Shown: positions 1-6,598 of the stretch, one piece after another
Layout of the letters: every line of letters begins with the position of its first letter
How positions within the stretch are numbered: the first letter of the stretch is position 1
Made by a program: the position numbers and the translations under genes
Assembly (NCBI GenBank): GCA_900543325.1
Contig: UQQU01000105.1
Span: forward strand, 1 to 8,141
Length of the DNA: 8,141 nt
Reading direction: 5' to 3'
DNA from: an uncultured Clostridium sp.
GTDB lineage: Bacteria > Bacillota > Clostridia > Clostridiales > Clostridiaceae
The notes under the pieces: model-generated
What the model was told of the DNA's origin: nothing
Seen by the model: the letters and a program-made list of their open reading frames with translations, nothing else
The model's database searches: none

Positions 1-331
1 CTGCTAAATTTGCCATAAGTCTTTGAATAAAAGTCATATTTGATTTTGCTGCATCCTTAGCATTTTCTTTACTTACACCTTCAACACCTGAAACCTTTAC
101 AAAGTCATTATAAAAATCAGTTACTGTATTTCCTATTATTACTTGGAATTGACCAGCTTGAATGAAAGTTCCCTTTACAGATTTTAATGATTCTATTTTT
201 TCCTTATCTGCTATACTTGTATCTTTTAACACAAATCTCATACGAGTTACGCAATGTGTAACTGCACTAATATTTTCTTTACCACCTACATATTGCAATA
301 ACGCTTTTGAGTCGTCAATATATTTTCCCAT
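1..331 (-). CDS. treP: PTS sugar permease EIIBC, N-terminal part (trehalose type), cut by window edge
   Basis: The reading frame starts at ATG 331-329 and runs off the window, giving 110 codons. The visible part is a PTS EIIB domain, which passes phosphate from EIIA/HPr to the sugar carried by the membrane EIIC domain. Seen directly: Cys27 lies in THCVTRMRF, the typical phosphorylated cysteine of glucose/sucrose/trehalose-type EIIB, followed by the conserved KGTF..GQFQVIIG segment (about residues 52-67). From about residue 90 the linker towards EIIC begins (NMTFIQRLMANLA). A GAGGAGG ribosome site precedes the ATG. The segment looks most like TreP of Bacillus, which imports trehalose as trehalose-6-phosphate, and the operator arrangement upstream fits TreR control. 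Sucrose or another beta-glucoside-type permease cannot be excluded without the EIIC part. Family certain, trehalose specificity likely. Confidence 0.85.
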   Translation of the reverse strand, partial: MGKYIDDSKALLQYVGGKENISAVTHCVTRMRFVLKDTSIADKEKIESLKSVKGTFIQAGQFQVIIGNTVTDFYNDFVKVSGVEGVSKENAKDAAKSNMTFIQRLMANLA

Positions 332-349
332 CGGTTTGCCTCCTCATCA

Positions 350-406
350 AAACATATACGTACATGTACACCTTATGTTTTAATAATAACTTGTACGTAT
401 ATGTTT
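350..406. promoter_or_regulatory. Two inverted 15-bp operator copies, probable TreR (GntR-family) sites
   Basis: Positions 350-364 (AAACATATACGTACA) and 392-406 (TGTACGTATATGTTT) are perfect reverse complements, 27 bases apart and 42 bases centre to centre, i.e. about four helical turns. Each contains a near-palindromic core, TGTACGTATA, with one mismatch. The first copy met by RNA polymerase fills the -35/-10 spacer; the second lies about 12-26 bases after the predicted start point. Both placements suit repression. The core resembles the TTGTATATACAA operator known for Bacillus TreR, which responds to trehalose-6-phosphate. That the regulator is TreR is an inference; no regulator gene is in the window. 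Confidence 0.7.
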
Positions 407-411
407 GTCAA
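383..411 (-). promoter_or_regulatory. Promoter of the PTS permease gene
   Basis: Reading the minus strand, TTGACA (411-406) and TATTAT (388-383) are separated by 17 bases, close to the vegetative sigma factor consensus. Transcription would begin near 376, giving a leader of about 45 bases before the ATG at 331. The spacer is almost filled by an operator copy. Confidence 0.8.
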
Positions 412-607
412 CACTTTTTTGAAATAGTTTTCATAAGGTAATTTTATCCTTTTATTTTTATATAAGAATATCTTCACCAGTAAATAAAGCTCTCTTTGCA
501 TTATTCCTTCATTCAAATTATTTTATAATTAACTCTAAAATACACCACTAGAATATTTATTTCTTAACTTTAAAACCCCTTAATAAATAAACACTATATA
601 AAACAAA
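412..607. other. Gene-free AT-rich spacer
   Basis: Between the permease promoter and the stem-loop at 608-681 I see no convincing gene, RNA or repeat. A 42-codon minus-strand frame (501-373) runs through the promoter and is not credible as a protein. Confidence 0.5.
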
Positions 608-681
608 AAATCTCTTTAATACTGCCTATTCATTCTAATAAATATTAAAATCAAAAATAAAACACAGTATAAAAGAGATTT
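608..681 (-). terminator. Long stem-loop, probable terminator of the GMC oxidoreductase gene
   Basis: Arms 608-624 and 665-681 are 17-base inverted repeats with one mismatch, separated by 40 bases of very AT-rich sequence. On the minus strand the second arm runs into TTTTTTGTTT, the layout of a Rho-independent terminator about 70 bases after the GMC stop codon. The stem is weak in GC and the loop is unusually long, so a remnant of a small inverted-repeat element is an alternative. Confidence 0.55.
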
Positions 682-751
682 AAATTATTATAAAATAATA
701 TCTTTAATTAATTATTTTAACATTATTCAGTTATTTTTTATATTCCTTATA

Positions 752-1816
752 TTAAATGCCCATCTTAATAAATTTTACTGCATTTAATCCTATCATTTGA
801 GCTGGTATCCCAGTATTACCATCTGGTAAAATTGGTGATATTGAAAGATCTGCTACTTTAAGATTTTCTGTTCCAAAAACATTTAAATATCTATCTACAA
901 CACCTTCTAAAATATTATTCCCCATTCTACATTGTCCACCATAATGATCTACATTAGTATAAGATGCTCTTACATAATTAGCTAATCTCTTTCTCTTTTC
1001 ACTTTCATCTTGTAAATTAAATATTTCTTCTGGTGGATATACAACTCTGTATATTCCATTTGGATCTAATTGACGAGCCTTCATAAAAACATTAAACATA
1101 TCAATATATTTATCTATCATATAATTTAAATCATTAATATCTTCTAAAGGATTTAATTGAATTGATGGATAAGCCTCCGGATCACTATGAGCTATTAGAA
1201 TAGATCCCCTACTTCTAGGATTAAGATCAAGAAGTACTGTACTTGTAATATTAGTTGGATTTAGAGGATTCAGTTCCCAATTATTACTAAGCACATCTTG
1301 AATTGGTAATAAGGCAGGAGCTGGAAAACCTATTAATTGAAGTCTACGACTTTCTATTGTTCCTCGTTGAAAAGCCCCCATTATTGCTGGAATAGGATCT
1401 AAAGAAATAACTGGTAAAAGTCTACTTGTTTCTACTTCTACTCCAATTGGGGAATAAAACTGACTTTGTAAATTATAACCTACATTAGGACTATCTACTA
1501 AAGTCTTTATTCCAACTTCCGCTAAATCTTCTGACTTTCCTATACCAGAGCGCTGTAAAATAACTGACGAAAAAATACCTGCTGAAATAACAACACCTTT
1601 TTGTGCATAAGCTCTTTCACATACCCCATTTTTAATAAACTCAACACCTATGGCAACTTTAATATTATTTCTTTCTTTAAATAAAACCTTATTTACAGTT
1701 GATTTAGTAAAAATAACCAACTTCCTCCCATAAACACCGTATTCATCTGATTCATTCTCATTACCTTGTGTTACAATATTTTTATTTAAATATCCAGTTG
1801 CAGTAGAAGATCGCAC
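752..1816 (-). CDS. GMC oxidoreductase, C-terminal substrate/catalytic half (after internal stop)
   Basis: This 354-residue frame opens at GTG 1816 but really begins in the middle of the protein: RSSTATGYL matches the internal conserved segment that precedes the FAD-contacting loop in GMC enzymes. It holds the second GMC signature (VVISAG...SGIG, residues 75-93), the NVGYNL segment (111-116) and catalytic His291 and Asn334. An AGGA (1826-1823) lies six bases before the GTG, so reinitiation after the TAA is imaginable. Without the N-terminal half it would lack most of the FAD site. Confidence 0.55.
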   Translation of the reverse strand: MRSSTATGYLNKNIVTQGNENESDEYGVYGRKLVIFTKSTVNKVLFKERNNIKVAIGVEFIKNGVCERAYAQKGVVISAGIFSSVILQRSGIGKSEDLAEVGIKTLVDSPNVGYNLQSQFYSPIGVEVETSRLLPVISLDPIPAIMGAFQRGTIESRRLQLIGFPAPALLPIQDVLSNNWELNPLNPTNITSTVLLDLNPRSRGSILIAHSDPEAYPSIQLNPLEDINDLNYMIDKYIDMFNVFMKARQLDPNGIYRVVYPPEEIFNLQDESEKRKRLANYVRASYTNVDHYGGQCRMGNNILEGVVDRYLNVFGTENLKVADLSISPILPDGNTGIPAQMIGLNAVKFIKMGI

Positions 1817-1834
1817 AAAACTTCCTGAAATCTC

Positions 1835-2434
1835 TTACTGATTATATTGATTCTTTAAAAATGCACACTCTCCTATTCCAGTATTATAATCTTCTACTAC
1901 CGGCAAAGATAAAACATCTGATACGGCTTTTGTTAAAGTGTTGATAATACTATTTTCAGGAATAATTTGTTGCCTTATAAATATAGGCCCATTTATCCCT
2001 CTTTCATTTGCCTCTTGGCTATCACCTGTATAAGTCTCATTTTTCTTAAATAATGATTTTACACTATCATAACCCCATTGATTACCAAACATATTTCCCC
2101 ACTGATCATACAATTCTTTACTTCCTCTTACTGCTTCCATGAAATTATGCTGAGAACCTCCTCCAATTGCCCTTCCATTTCTTAATCTACTTTGCCTTGC
2201 AATAATATTCTCTGTTTTAGAAAGCATATTATAGGAAAGTTTATTATCATTAGATAATAGTTCTGCCTCAACAATAGAGGGATTAGGGTTAGGGATATTA
2301 GTTCCAGCTTCAAGCAAAAGGACCGAAGTCCTTTTATCATCAGTTAATTCTTTTGCAATTACTCCACCAGCAGTTCCTGCTCCAACAACTATATAGTCAA
2401 AACAATAACTCTCATTTTTACTCACCAAACTCAC
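1835..2434 (-). CDS. GMC oxidoreductase, N-terminal FAD-binding half (before internal stop)
   Basis: This 199-codon frame carries the dinucleotide-binding fold (GAGTAG, residues 18-23) and the first GMC signature (88-104) and ends at TAA 1837-1835. The first possible start, GTG 2434, is only two bases from the AAAGGAG ribosome site (2443-2437). TTG 2428 (8-base spacing) or GTG 2425 (11-base spacing) are better placed, so the true N terminus is probably two or three residues shorter. Alone it lacks the substrate domain and the catalytic His/Asn, so it should not be an active enzyme. See the joined pseudogene entry. Confidence 0.6.
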   Translation of the reverse strand: MSLVSKNESYCFDYIVVGAGTAGGVIAKELTDDKRTSVLLLEAGTNIPNPNPSIVEAELLSNDNKLSYNMLSKTENIIARQSRLRNGRAIGGGSQHNFMEAVRGSKELYDQWGNMFGNQWGYDSVKSLFKKNETYTGDSQEANERGINGPIFIRQQIIPENSIINTLTKAVSDVLSLPVVEDYNTGIGECAFLKNQYNQ

Positions 2435-2436
2435 TT

Positions 2437-2443
2437 CTCCTTT
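2437..2443 (-). promoter_or_regulatory. Ribosome site that argues against the GTG at 2434
   Basis: AAAGGAG (2443-2437) is the only good Shine-Dalgarno match in front of the GMC gene. Its spacing favours TTG 2428 or GTG 2425 over GTG 2434. The AAAGG part also belongs to an arm of the inverted repeat 2439-2487. Confidence 0.6.
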
Positions 2444-2487
2444 GTTTAATTAATGTCATTATATTATATGAAAGCCTTAAACAAAGG
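2439..2487. repeat. 11-bp inverted repeat around the putative GMC promoter (possible operator)
   Basis: CCTTTGTTTAA (2439-2449) and TTAAACAAAGG (2477-2487) are perfect reverse complements 27 bases apart. The putative -10 hexamers lie between the arms and one arm overlaps the ribosome site. Two readings are possible: a pair of operator half-sites bracketing the promoter, or an mRNA hairpin that hides the ribosome site if transcription starts further upstream. Confidence 0.5.
2458..2484 (-). promoter_or_regulatory. Weak candidate promoter of the GMC gene
   Basis: On the minus strand two overlapping TATAAT hexamers occur (2468-2463 and 2463-2458). The best -35 candidate is TTGTTT (2484-2479), which gives a short 15-base spacer to the nearer hexamer. 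The -10 is convincing, the -35 is not; the surrounding sequence is so AT-rich that chance matches are expected. Confidence 0.35.
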
Positions 2488-2550
2488 TACCATAATATTA
2501 ATTATATTATATTATATTAAATTTAATTCAAATTAAATCTGAATATGAAA

Positions 2551-2580
2551 ATAGGATTAGACTTAAATATCTAATCCTAT
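2551..2580 (-). terminator. Terminator of the OPT transporter/PqqD-like operon
   Basis: ATAGGATTAGA (2551-2561) and TCTAATCCTAT (2570-2580) form a perfect 11-bp stem with an 8-base loop. On the minus strand the stem is followed by TTTC and further T-rich sequence. It lies about 60 bases beyond the stop of the PqqD-like gene and upstream of the GMC promoter region, as expected for the end of that operon. Confidence 0.75.
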
Positions 2581-2638
2581 CATTTATAATAATTCTTATA
2601 ATCTTAATTAATTGAATTTATAATATTAATAAACTTAC

Positions 2639-2983
2639 TCAATTAACCTTTTCAATATAATGGCAATTTACATCAATATGATTAAGAAAAACAAGTAGTC
2701 TTTCATAAAGTGGATTTACCTCATCTCCGAACTTTACTTCTAAATACTCTCCTATTTCTTTAACAGTTTTAATTCCATCAATCTGTGTAAATACTTCACT
2801 ACTAATCTTATCAAGGGCAATCTCCTTATATAAAGGAATTTTGAACCTTAACTTTCTAAAAAATTTTTGAATTTTATGATCTTGTTTTTCAAAAATTGTA
2901 ACTATTCCATTATCATCAATCTTATACTCAACATTATCACAAATTCTAAATTTTAAATTTAGAATCTCTTCATTATTTTTCAT
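2639..2983 (-). CDS. PqqD-like small protein
   Basis: This 114-residue protein starts at ATG 2983 behind AAGGTGAAGGG and ends with TGA. The second half matches the PqqD-type winged-helix fold: a basic segment (residues 43-48), ALD (56-58), EVFTQIDGIKTVKEIGEYL (63-81), KFGDE (84-88) and a final helix with RLLVFLNHID (95-104). PqqD-type proteins are peptide-binding chaperones (RiPP recognition elements) that present a precursor peptide to a radical-SAM enzyme in PQQ and RiPP synthesis. No radical-SAM enzyme or obvious precursor peptide is visible here. Its start overlaps the end of the OPT transporter gene by 11 bases, so the two are almost certainly translated together, which hints at a role in handling or sensing the transported peptide. 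That role is inference; the fold assignment rests on motif spacing. No membrane segment or signal peptide: cytoplasmic. Confidence 0.8.
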   Translation of the reverse strand: MKNNEEILNLKFRICDNVEYKIDDNGIVTIFEKQDHKIQKFFRKLRFKIPLYKEIALDKISSEVFTQIDGIKTVKEIGEYLEVKFGDEVNPLYERLLVFLNHIDVNCHYIEKVN

Positions 2984-4898
2984 TACCCTTCACCTTTGAC
3001 ATCATAATTGGAACTGTAGTAGCTATAACTAAAATAACTAACAATATTATTCCCATCATGTTGCTAGAAGCAAATCCAGTTGGAGTCATTGGTTTTATTA
3101 ATCCTGTTACTTGTAGTATAATTCCTAATAATCCTATAATAGAGCCACCTGCAACAAGACCTGATGAAAGACTTATTCCATTTGCAACTCTAACTTCTTC
3201 ATCTTCCTTAGTCTTACTCATTTTTTCAACAAATACACGTATTAATGCCCCAACTAAAATAATTGTAGTTGTTGCTATAGGTAAATAAAATCCTATTGCA
3301 ATTGTCATTATTGGTAAATCTAATAAGAATAAGAATAATGCCATAACAACACCAACTAAAATCATTGGCCATGGTAGGTTTCCTGACATTATTCCTGAAG
3401 TTAATGTAGACATTAAGTTCGCTTGTGGTAATGCAAATGGTGCATCTGCTCCAGTAATTTTTAATTGACTAGAAAGTAATAGTATTGTTCCTGTAGTAAC
3501 AATAACTCCTACAATAGTTGCTATAGCAAAATAATTTTGCATTTCTTTTTTACTTCCACCTATAACATAAGTTACTTTTTGCGATTGACTATATCCACCT
3601 GCTACTGATATTGCAACAACCATAAATGCTGCAAATAAAAGTAATGATTTATTATCTGCTTGACCTGTCCATCCCATTATTACAAACACTAATGTTAATA
3701 TTACTAATGAAGCAATTGTCATTCCTGAAACAGGTAGATTTGAAGTTCCTATTGTACCAGTTAAACGACCAGCAACTATTACAAATAATAATGATAATAT
3801 TAATGAAACAATAGCAGATACTATTGCCATTACAATACTTTGTGAGATAAATAATCCTGCTACAAATGCTATTACAACACCAGCTAAAAGGAATATCATT
3901 TCACCTGAACTTTTTTCTCCATTACCATCCTTAGCTGATTTTGCTTTTAATGTTTCTTTTATAGAAACAACTATAGTTGGTATAAGTTTAAGAGCACCTA
4001 TTATACCACCACAAAGCATCATACCAGCACCTATATACTTAACATAACTTCCTGTTATAGCATTTACATCCATTTGACTTATAAGAACTGTTGTATCATT
4101 CCATGCATGAGCATTGCTTTGTGCCATATCTGTAAAGTAACCTATTAATGGTGCAATACCAAAATTAGATAATATTGATCCAGCAAGCATAGTTACAGAA
4201 ACTTCTAATCCAACTATAAATCCTATTCCTAATAAAAGTGGATTTACTTCAATAGAAAACTTCCATTTATAAAACTTACTTCCCACATATGTAATAGTAT
4301 TGTTTATTACATTTAAAAATGAACCTGTTAATACGTTTATGATACCACTTATTCCAAAACCTATACCCATGAACTTAATAGCATCTCCACCACCCTCAGA
4401 AGCAACTAAAGTTTCTGAGATTGCCATTGATTCTGGATACATAAGTTTCCCATGTTCTTCAACTATTAAATAATTATAAACTAATGATAGAACTCCTATT
4501 CCAAATAAAGCTCCACCTATACCTACACTTATCCCTTCTAAGAAAGTAAAATCACTTCCAATTAGAATAATAGCAGGTAAAACATATATAAGACCGCTGG
4601 CAATTGATTCTCCTCCACTTGCCATACCTTGTGTTATATTTTTACCAAGTATTCCTTTACCTTTTGCAAATACTCCAATAAACATTGAACCTATTATTGC
4701 TCCTGGTATTCCTGCTGCTACTGTTAATCCCGATTTCATTCCTGAATAAGCAGTTGATGCTGCAAATATCACAGCTAATACTATACCTATTATCATTACA
4801 GGAATATTAGCTCCTTTTTTTGACTTATCAGTTATATATGGAACATAATCTTTTCCATGTACACCACCATAAGCTTCCTTAGGTAGTTTGTTCTTCAT
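2973..4898 (-). CDS. OPT-family oligopeptide transporter
   Basis: A 641-residue polytopic membrane protein of the oligopeptide transporter family (OPT, TC 2.A.67), which imports small peptides or peptide-like metal chelates using the proton gradient. Seen: the family opening YGGVHGKDYVPYI (residues 10-22), the first membrane segment leading into AYSGMKSGLTVAAGIPGAII (50-69), the QGMASGGESIASG element (90-102) and PAI within the next helix, YPESMAISETL, then many hydrophobic helices (roughly 14-16) with a charged cytosolic loop containing KSAKDGNGEKSSGE. Length and motif order fit the prokaryotic OPT branch, and nothing is truncated. The start is certain: ATG 4898 follows AAAGGAGG by 10 bases. 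Its promoter is at 4939-4967, and the PqqD-like gene overlaps its 3' end. Substrate cannot be told from sequence; peptides are the default, and metal-siderophore transport is possible. Confidence 0.95.
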   Translation of the reverse strand: MKNKLPKEAYGGVHGKDYVPYITDKSKKGANIPVMIIGIVLAVIFAASTAYSGMKSGLTVAAGIPGAIIGSMFIGVFAKGKGILGKNITQGMASGGESIASGLIYVLPAIILIGSDFTFLEGISVGIGGALFGIGVLSLVYNYLIVEEHGKLMYPESMAISETLVASEGGGDAIKFMGIGFGISGIINVLTGSFLNVINNTITYVGSKFYKWKFSIEVNPLLLGIGFIVGLEVSVTMLAGSILSNFGIAPLIGYFTDMAQSNAHAWNDTTVLISQMDVNAITGSYVKYIGAGMMLCGGIIGALKLIPTIVVSIKETLKAKSAKDGNGEKSSGEMIFLLAGVVIAFVAGLFISQSIVMAIVSAIVSLILSLLFVIVAGRLTGTIGTSNLPVSGMTIASLVILTLVFVIMGWTGQADNKSLLLFAAFMVVAISVAGGYSQSQKVTYVIGGSKKEMQNYFAIATIVGVIVTTGTILLLSSQLKITGADAPFALPQANLMSTLTSGIMSGNLPWPMILVGVVMALFLFLLDLPIMTIAIGFYLPIATTTIILVGALIRVFVEKMSKTKEDEEVRVANGISLSSGLVAGGSIIGLLGIILQVTGLIKPMTPTGFASSNMMGIILLVILVIATTVPIMMSKVKGNEK

Positions 4899-4908
4899 AA
4901 TATAATTT

Positions 4909-4916
4909 CCTCCTTT
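4909..4916 (-). promoter_or_regulatory. Strong ribosome site of the OPT transporter
   Basis: AAAGGAGG is a full match to the 16S rRNA 3' end, 10 bases before the ATG at 4898, implying efficient translation of the transporter. Confidence 0.8.
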
Positions 4917-4938
4917 GTTTTATTAGTGCAACATAGTT

Positions 4939-4967
4939 AGTATATTCATTTTCTACTATTACTGCAA
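4939..4967 (-). promoter_or_regulatory. Promoter of the OPT transporter/PqqD-like operon
   Basis: Minus strand TTGCAG (4967-4962), a 17-base spacer and TATACT (4944-4939). Start of transcription is expected near 4932, leaving a short leader of about 34 bases. No clear operator overlaps it, and no terminator separates it from the Rieske gene upstream, so read-through from that gene is possible. Confidence 0.7.
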
Positions 4968-5052
4968 GATATTTATTACCTTATTTCATTTTTTACACAA
5001 ATAGAAATCATATTTATCTCTGTTAACGTTTTCCGTGAATGATGCTTTGTTA

Positions 5053-6495
5053 CTAACCATCTACTATATCTTTATTTGCAGGACTCTCTATTAATTTTCC
5101 TGTATAATCAAATCTTGATCCATGACATGGGCAGTCCCATGTTAATTCATCTGCATTCCAATGAAGTTCACATCCTAAATGAGCACATTTTGTTGATACA
5201 ATAAACTCTTTCCCTGATTTATCTTTATATACTCCGACCTTTTGCCCATTATACTCAACAATTCCCCCATGACCGTTTTTAATATGCTGTATTTCACTAT
5301 TTGGAATAGATATTTTTTGAGCTATAAAATTCTTAGCTGTTTCAACTAAATCATTAGCAATATTATTAATTGATAATGATAAATCAAATCTTTTTGGTGA
5401 AAATATCTCTGAGAAATCATTATCATTTCCTAGTATCAAATCAGATATTATCATGGCTGCTACCATAGCACTTGTCATTCCCCACTTATTAAATCCTGTA
5501 GCCACATATATATTAGGTACACTATCAGCATATCTTCCTATGTAAGGAATACCATCAATAGTAATACAATCTTGAGCTGACCAGTGATATTTTTCTTTTG
5601 AGTTTGGATAAATTTCTTTCGCAAACTTTCTTAATTTATCATAGCTTCCTCCATTCTCATTTTCACCAGTTCTTTGACTTATGCCACCTAATAGTAATAA
5701 CCCCTTATAATTTCTAAATGAATAACCTTGTTTGTCACAGTCTATATACATTCCTTCAATATTATTATCTGCATTTTCTAAGGCTACAACATAAGATCTT
5801 TCTTGATGCATCTTCATAAAATAATATCCTGGTGCATTCATTATTGGATAATGAGTAGCTATTACTATATTATTTGCTATTATATTTCCTTTATCAGTAC
5901 TTACTAAGTTTTCTTCTATTTTTATTGCTCTAGTATTTTCATATATAACTAATTCCTTTGAAATGTCCTTCAAAAACTTTAACGGGTTAAATTGCGCTTG
6001 ATTATTAAATTTAATAGCACCTTTAACATCTAATGGAAGTTTAATTTTCTCTATAAATTCTGCGTCTATTCCTAACTTTTTAGCTGCTTCTACTTCTTTT
6101 ATTATTTTATCAGTTTCATTTAAGGAATAAATATATGCAGGAACCTCCTCAAAATCACAATCTATTTTTCTTTCTTTAATAATTTCATTGTACTTTTTTA
6201 TAGCAAGTTCATTTGCATATGCATACTGCTTAGCTTTTTCTTCTCCAAACTCTTTAATTAATGTATCATAAATTAAATCATGTTGTGATGTTATCTTTGC
6301 AGTAGTATTTCTTGTATTTCCACTCACAATGTTAGATTTATCGATTAATATTACCTCTCTACCATTTTGCTTTAAAAAATAACCTATTAATATTCCTGTT
6401 ATTCCTGCTCCAATAATTAAAATATCAGTTTTTATATCTCCCTTTAAGTCTTCTCTCTTATCAAACTTACAGTTTTCTTCCCATATTGATTTCAT
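5053..6495 (-). CDS. FAD-dependent oxidoreductase with C-terminal Rieske [2Fe-2S] domain
   Basis: About 480 residues. The N-terminal part is a DAO-type flavoprotein (glycine oxidase-like fold): GAGITG FAD motif at residues 29-34, acidic end of strand 2 in VILIDK, then SGNTRNTTAKIT, and a late FAD segment YVATGFNKWGMTSAMVA. The C terminus is a Rieske domain: ligands Cys437 and His439 (CAHLGC) and Cys455 and His458 (CPCHGS), plus Cys442 and Cys457, which match the disulfide pair of high-potential Rieske proteins. The same architecture is known in Bacillus YhfW; the substrate is unknown for this group, and the fusion implies electron flow between flavin and cluster. No signal peptide: cytoplasmic. 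Start: GGAGG (6507-6503) places ATG 6495 (7 bases) or ATG 6498 (4 bases) as the start; an upstream GTG at 6522 has no ribosome site. The gene ends shortly after the Rieske motif, slightly early for the family. Its own promoter lies between it and the intron. Confidence 0.93.
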   Translation of the reverse strand: MKSIWEENCKFDKREDLKGDIKTDILIIGAGITGILIGYFLKQNGREVILIDKSNIVSGNTRNTTAKITSQHDLIYDTLIKEFGEEKAKQYAYANELAIKKYNEIIKERKIDCDFEEVPAYIYSLNETDKIIKEVEAAKKLGIDAEFIEKIKLPLDVKGAIKFNNQAQFNPLKFLKDISKELVIYENTRAIKIEENLVSTDKGNIIANNIVIATHYPIMNAPGYYFMKMHQERSYVVALENADNNIEGMYIDCDKQGYSFRNYKGLLLLGGISQRTGENENGGSYDKLRKFAKEIYPNSKEKYHWSAQDCITIDGIPYIGRYADSVPNIYVATGFNKWGMTSAMVAAMIISDLILGNDNDFSEIFSPKRFDLSLSINNIANDLVETAKNFIAQKISIPNSEIQHIKNGHGGIVEYNGQKVGVYKDKSGKEFIVSTKCAHLGCELHWNADELTWDCPCHGSRFDYTGKLIESPANKDIVDG

Positions 6496-6502
6496 CATAT
6501 CA

Positions 6503-6507
6503 CCTCC
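6503..6507 (-). promoter_or_regulatory. Ribosome site fixing the start of the Rieske flavoprotein
   Basis: GGAGG (part of GGAGGTGAT) sits 4 and 7 bases before the paired ATG codons 6498 and 6495. The in-frame GTG at 6522 lies upstream of this site and would extend the protein by nine or so residues absent from its relatives. Confidence 0.75.
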
Positions 6508-6541
6508 ATTATATTGTTTCACTTTTATAAATCTGTATGCA

Positions 6542-6569
6542 GTTATATTCTCTTATTTTTATATATCAA
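6542..6569 (-). promoter_or_regulatory. Candidate promoter of the Rieske flavoprotein
   Basis: Minus strand TTGATA (6569-6564), 16-base spacer, TATAAC (6547-6542), leaving a leader of about 40 bases. It lies wholly in the 3' flank of the group II intron, so the gene could be expressed regardless of what lies beyond the intron. Confidence 0.5.
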
Positions 6570-6577
6570 TATTTCTA

Positions 6578-6594
6578 ATTCCTTTAATAGGAAT
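6578..6594. repeat. Small hairpin next to the intron 3' junction
   Basis: ATTCCT (6578-6583) and AGGAAT (6589-6594) form a 6-bp stem with a 5-base loop, one base from the predicted intron end. It may be part of the original target site; the stem is short and has no T-tail on the minus strand. Confidence 0.4.
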
Positions 6595-6598
6595 AATC

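Larger units (their letters stand above)
752..2434 (-). pseudogene. GMC-family FAD oxidoreductase gene, interrupted by one in-frame stop
   Basis: Two adjacent frames, 2434-1835 and 1816-752, are in the same reading frame and are separated only by a TAA at 1837-1835 plus six sense codons. Read through, they give about 560 residues, a normal length for a glucose-methanol-choline family flavoenzyme that oxidises an alcohol group using FAD. Seen: GAGTAG nucleotide-binding motif (residues 18-23), acidic LLLEAG at the end of strand 2 (39-44), GMC signature RAIGGGS...RG (88-104), second signature ending SGIG (about 297), and the C-terminal catalytic His497 (DHYGGQCRMG) and Asn540 (PDGNTGIPAQMIG). 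No frameshift or other damage is visible, so the lesion is recent, is a sequence error, or marks a genuine split. Substrate unknown. No membrane segment or signal peptide is seen. The gene has its own putative promoter and a terminator downstream, so it seems to have been a single-gene unit. Confidence 0.85.

Noticed and set aside
162..383. Plus-strand open frame of 73 codons
   Set aside because: It is the antisense shadow of the PTS EIIB gene and runs through its promoter; no ribosome site and no recognisable protein.
373..501. Minus-strand 42-codon frame with ATG at 501 behind AAGGAA
   Set aside because: It contains the -35, operator and -10 of the PTS gene and resembles no known peptide; chance opening in AT-rich DNA is more likely.
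1835..1837. Programmed read-through or recoding of the TAA in the GMC gene
   Set aside because: TAA is the least leaky stop codon and no downstream recoding structure is visible; nonsense mutation is simpler.
3058..3814. Two plus-strand open frames (3058-3288 and 3626-3814)
   Set aside because: Both lie antisense within the OPT transporter gene; hydrophobic low-complexity translations without ribosome sites.
5021..5034. TGTTAACGTTTTCC, similar to a CcpA (cre) site
   Set aside because: Three mismatches from a symmetrical cre and placed more than 50 bases upstream of the OPT -35; too weak to annotate.
6520..6522. GTG start extending the Rieske flavoprotein
   Set aside because: The GGAGG ribosome site lies downstream of this codon and directly serves ATG 6498/6495.
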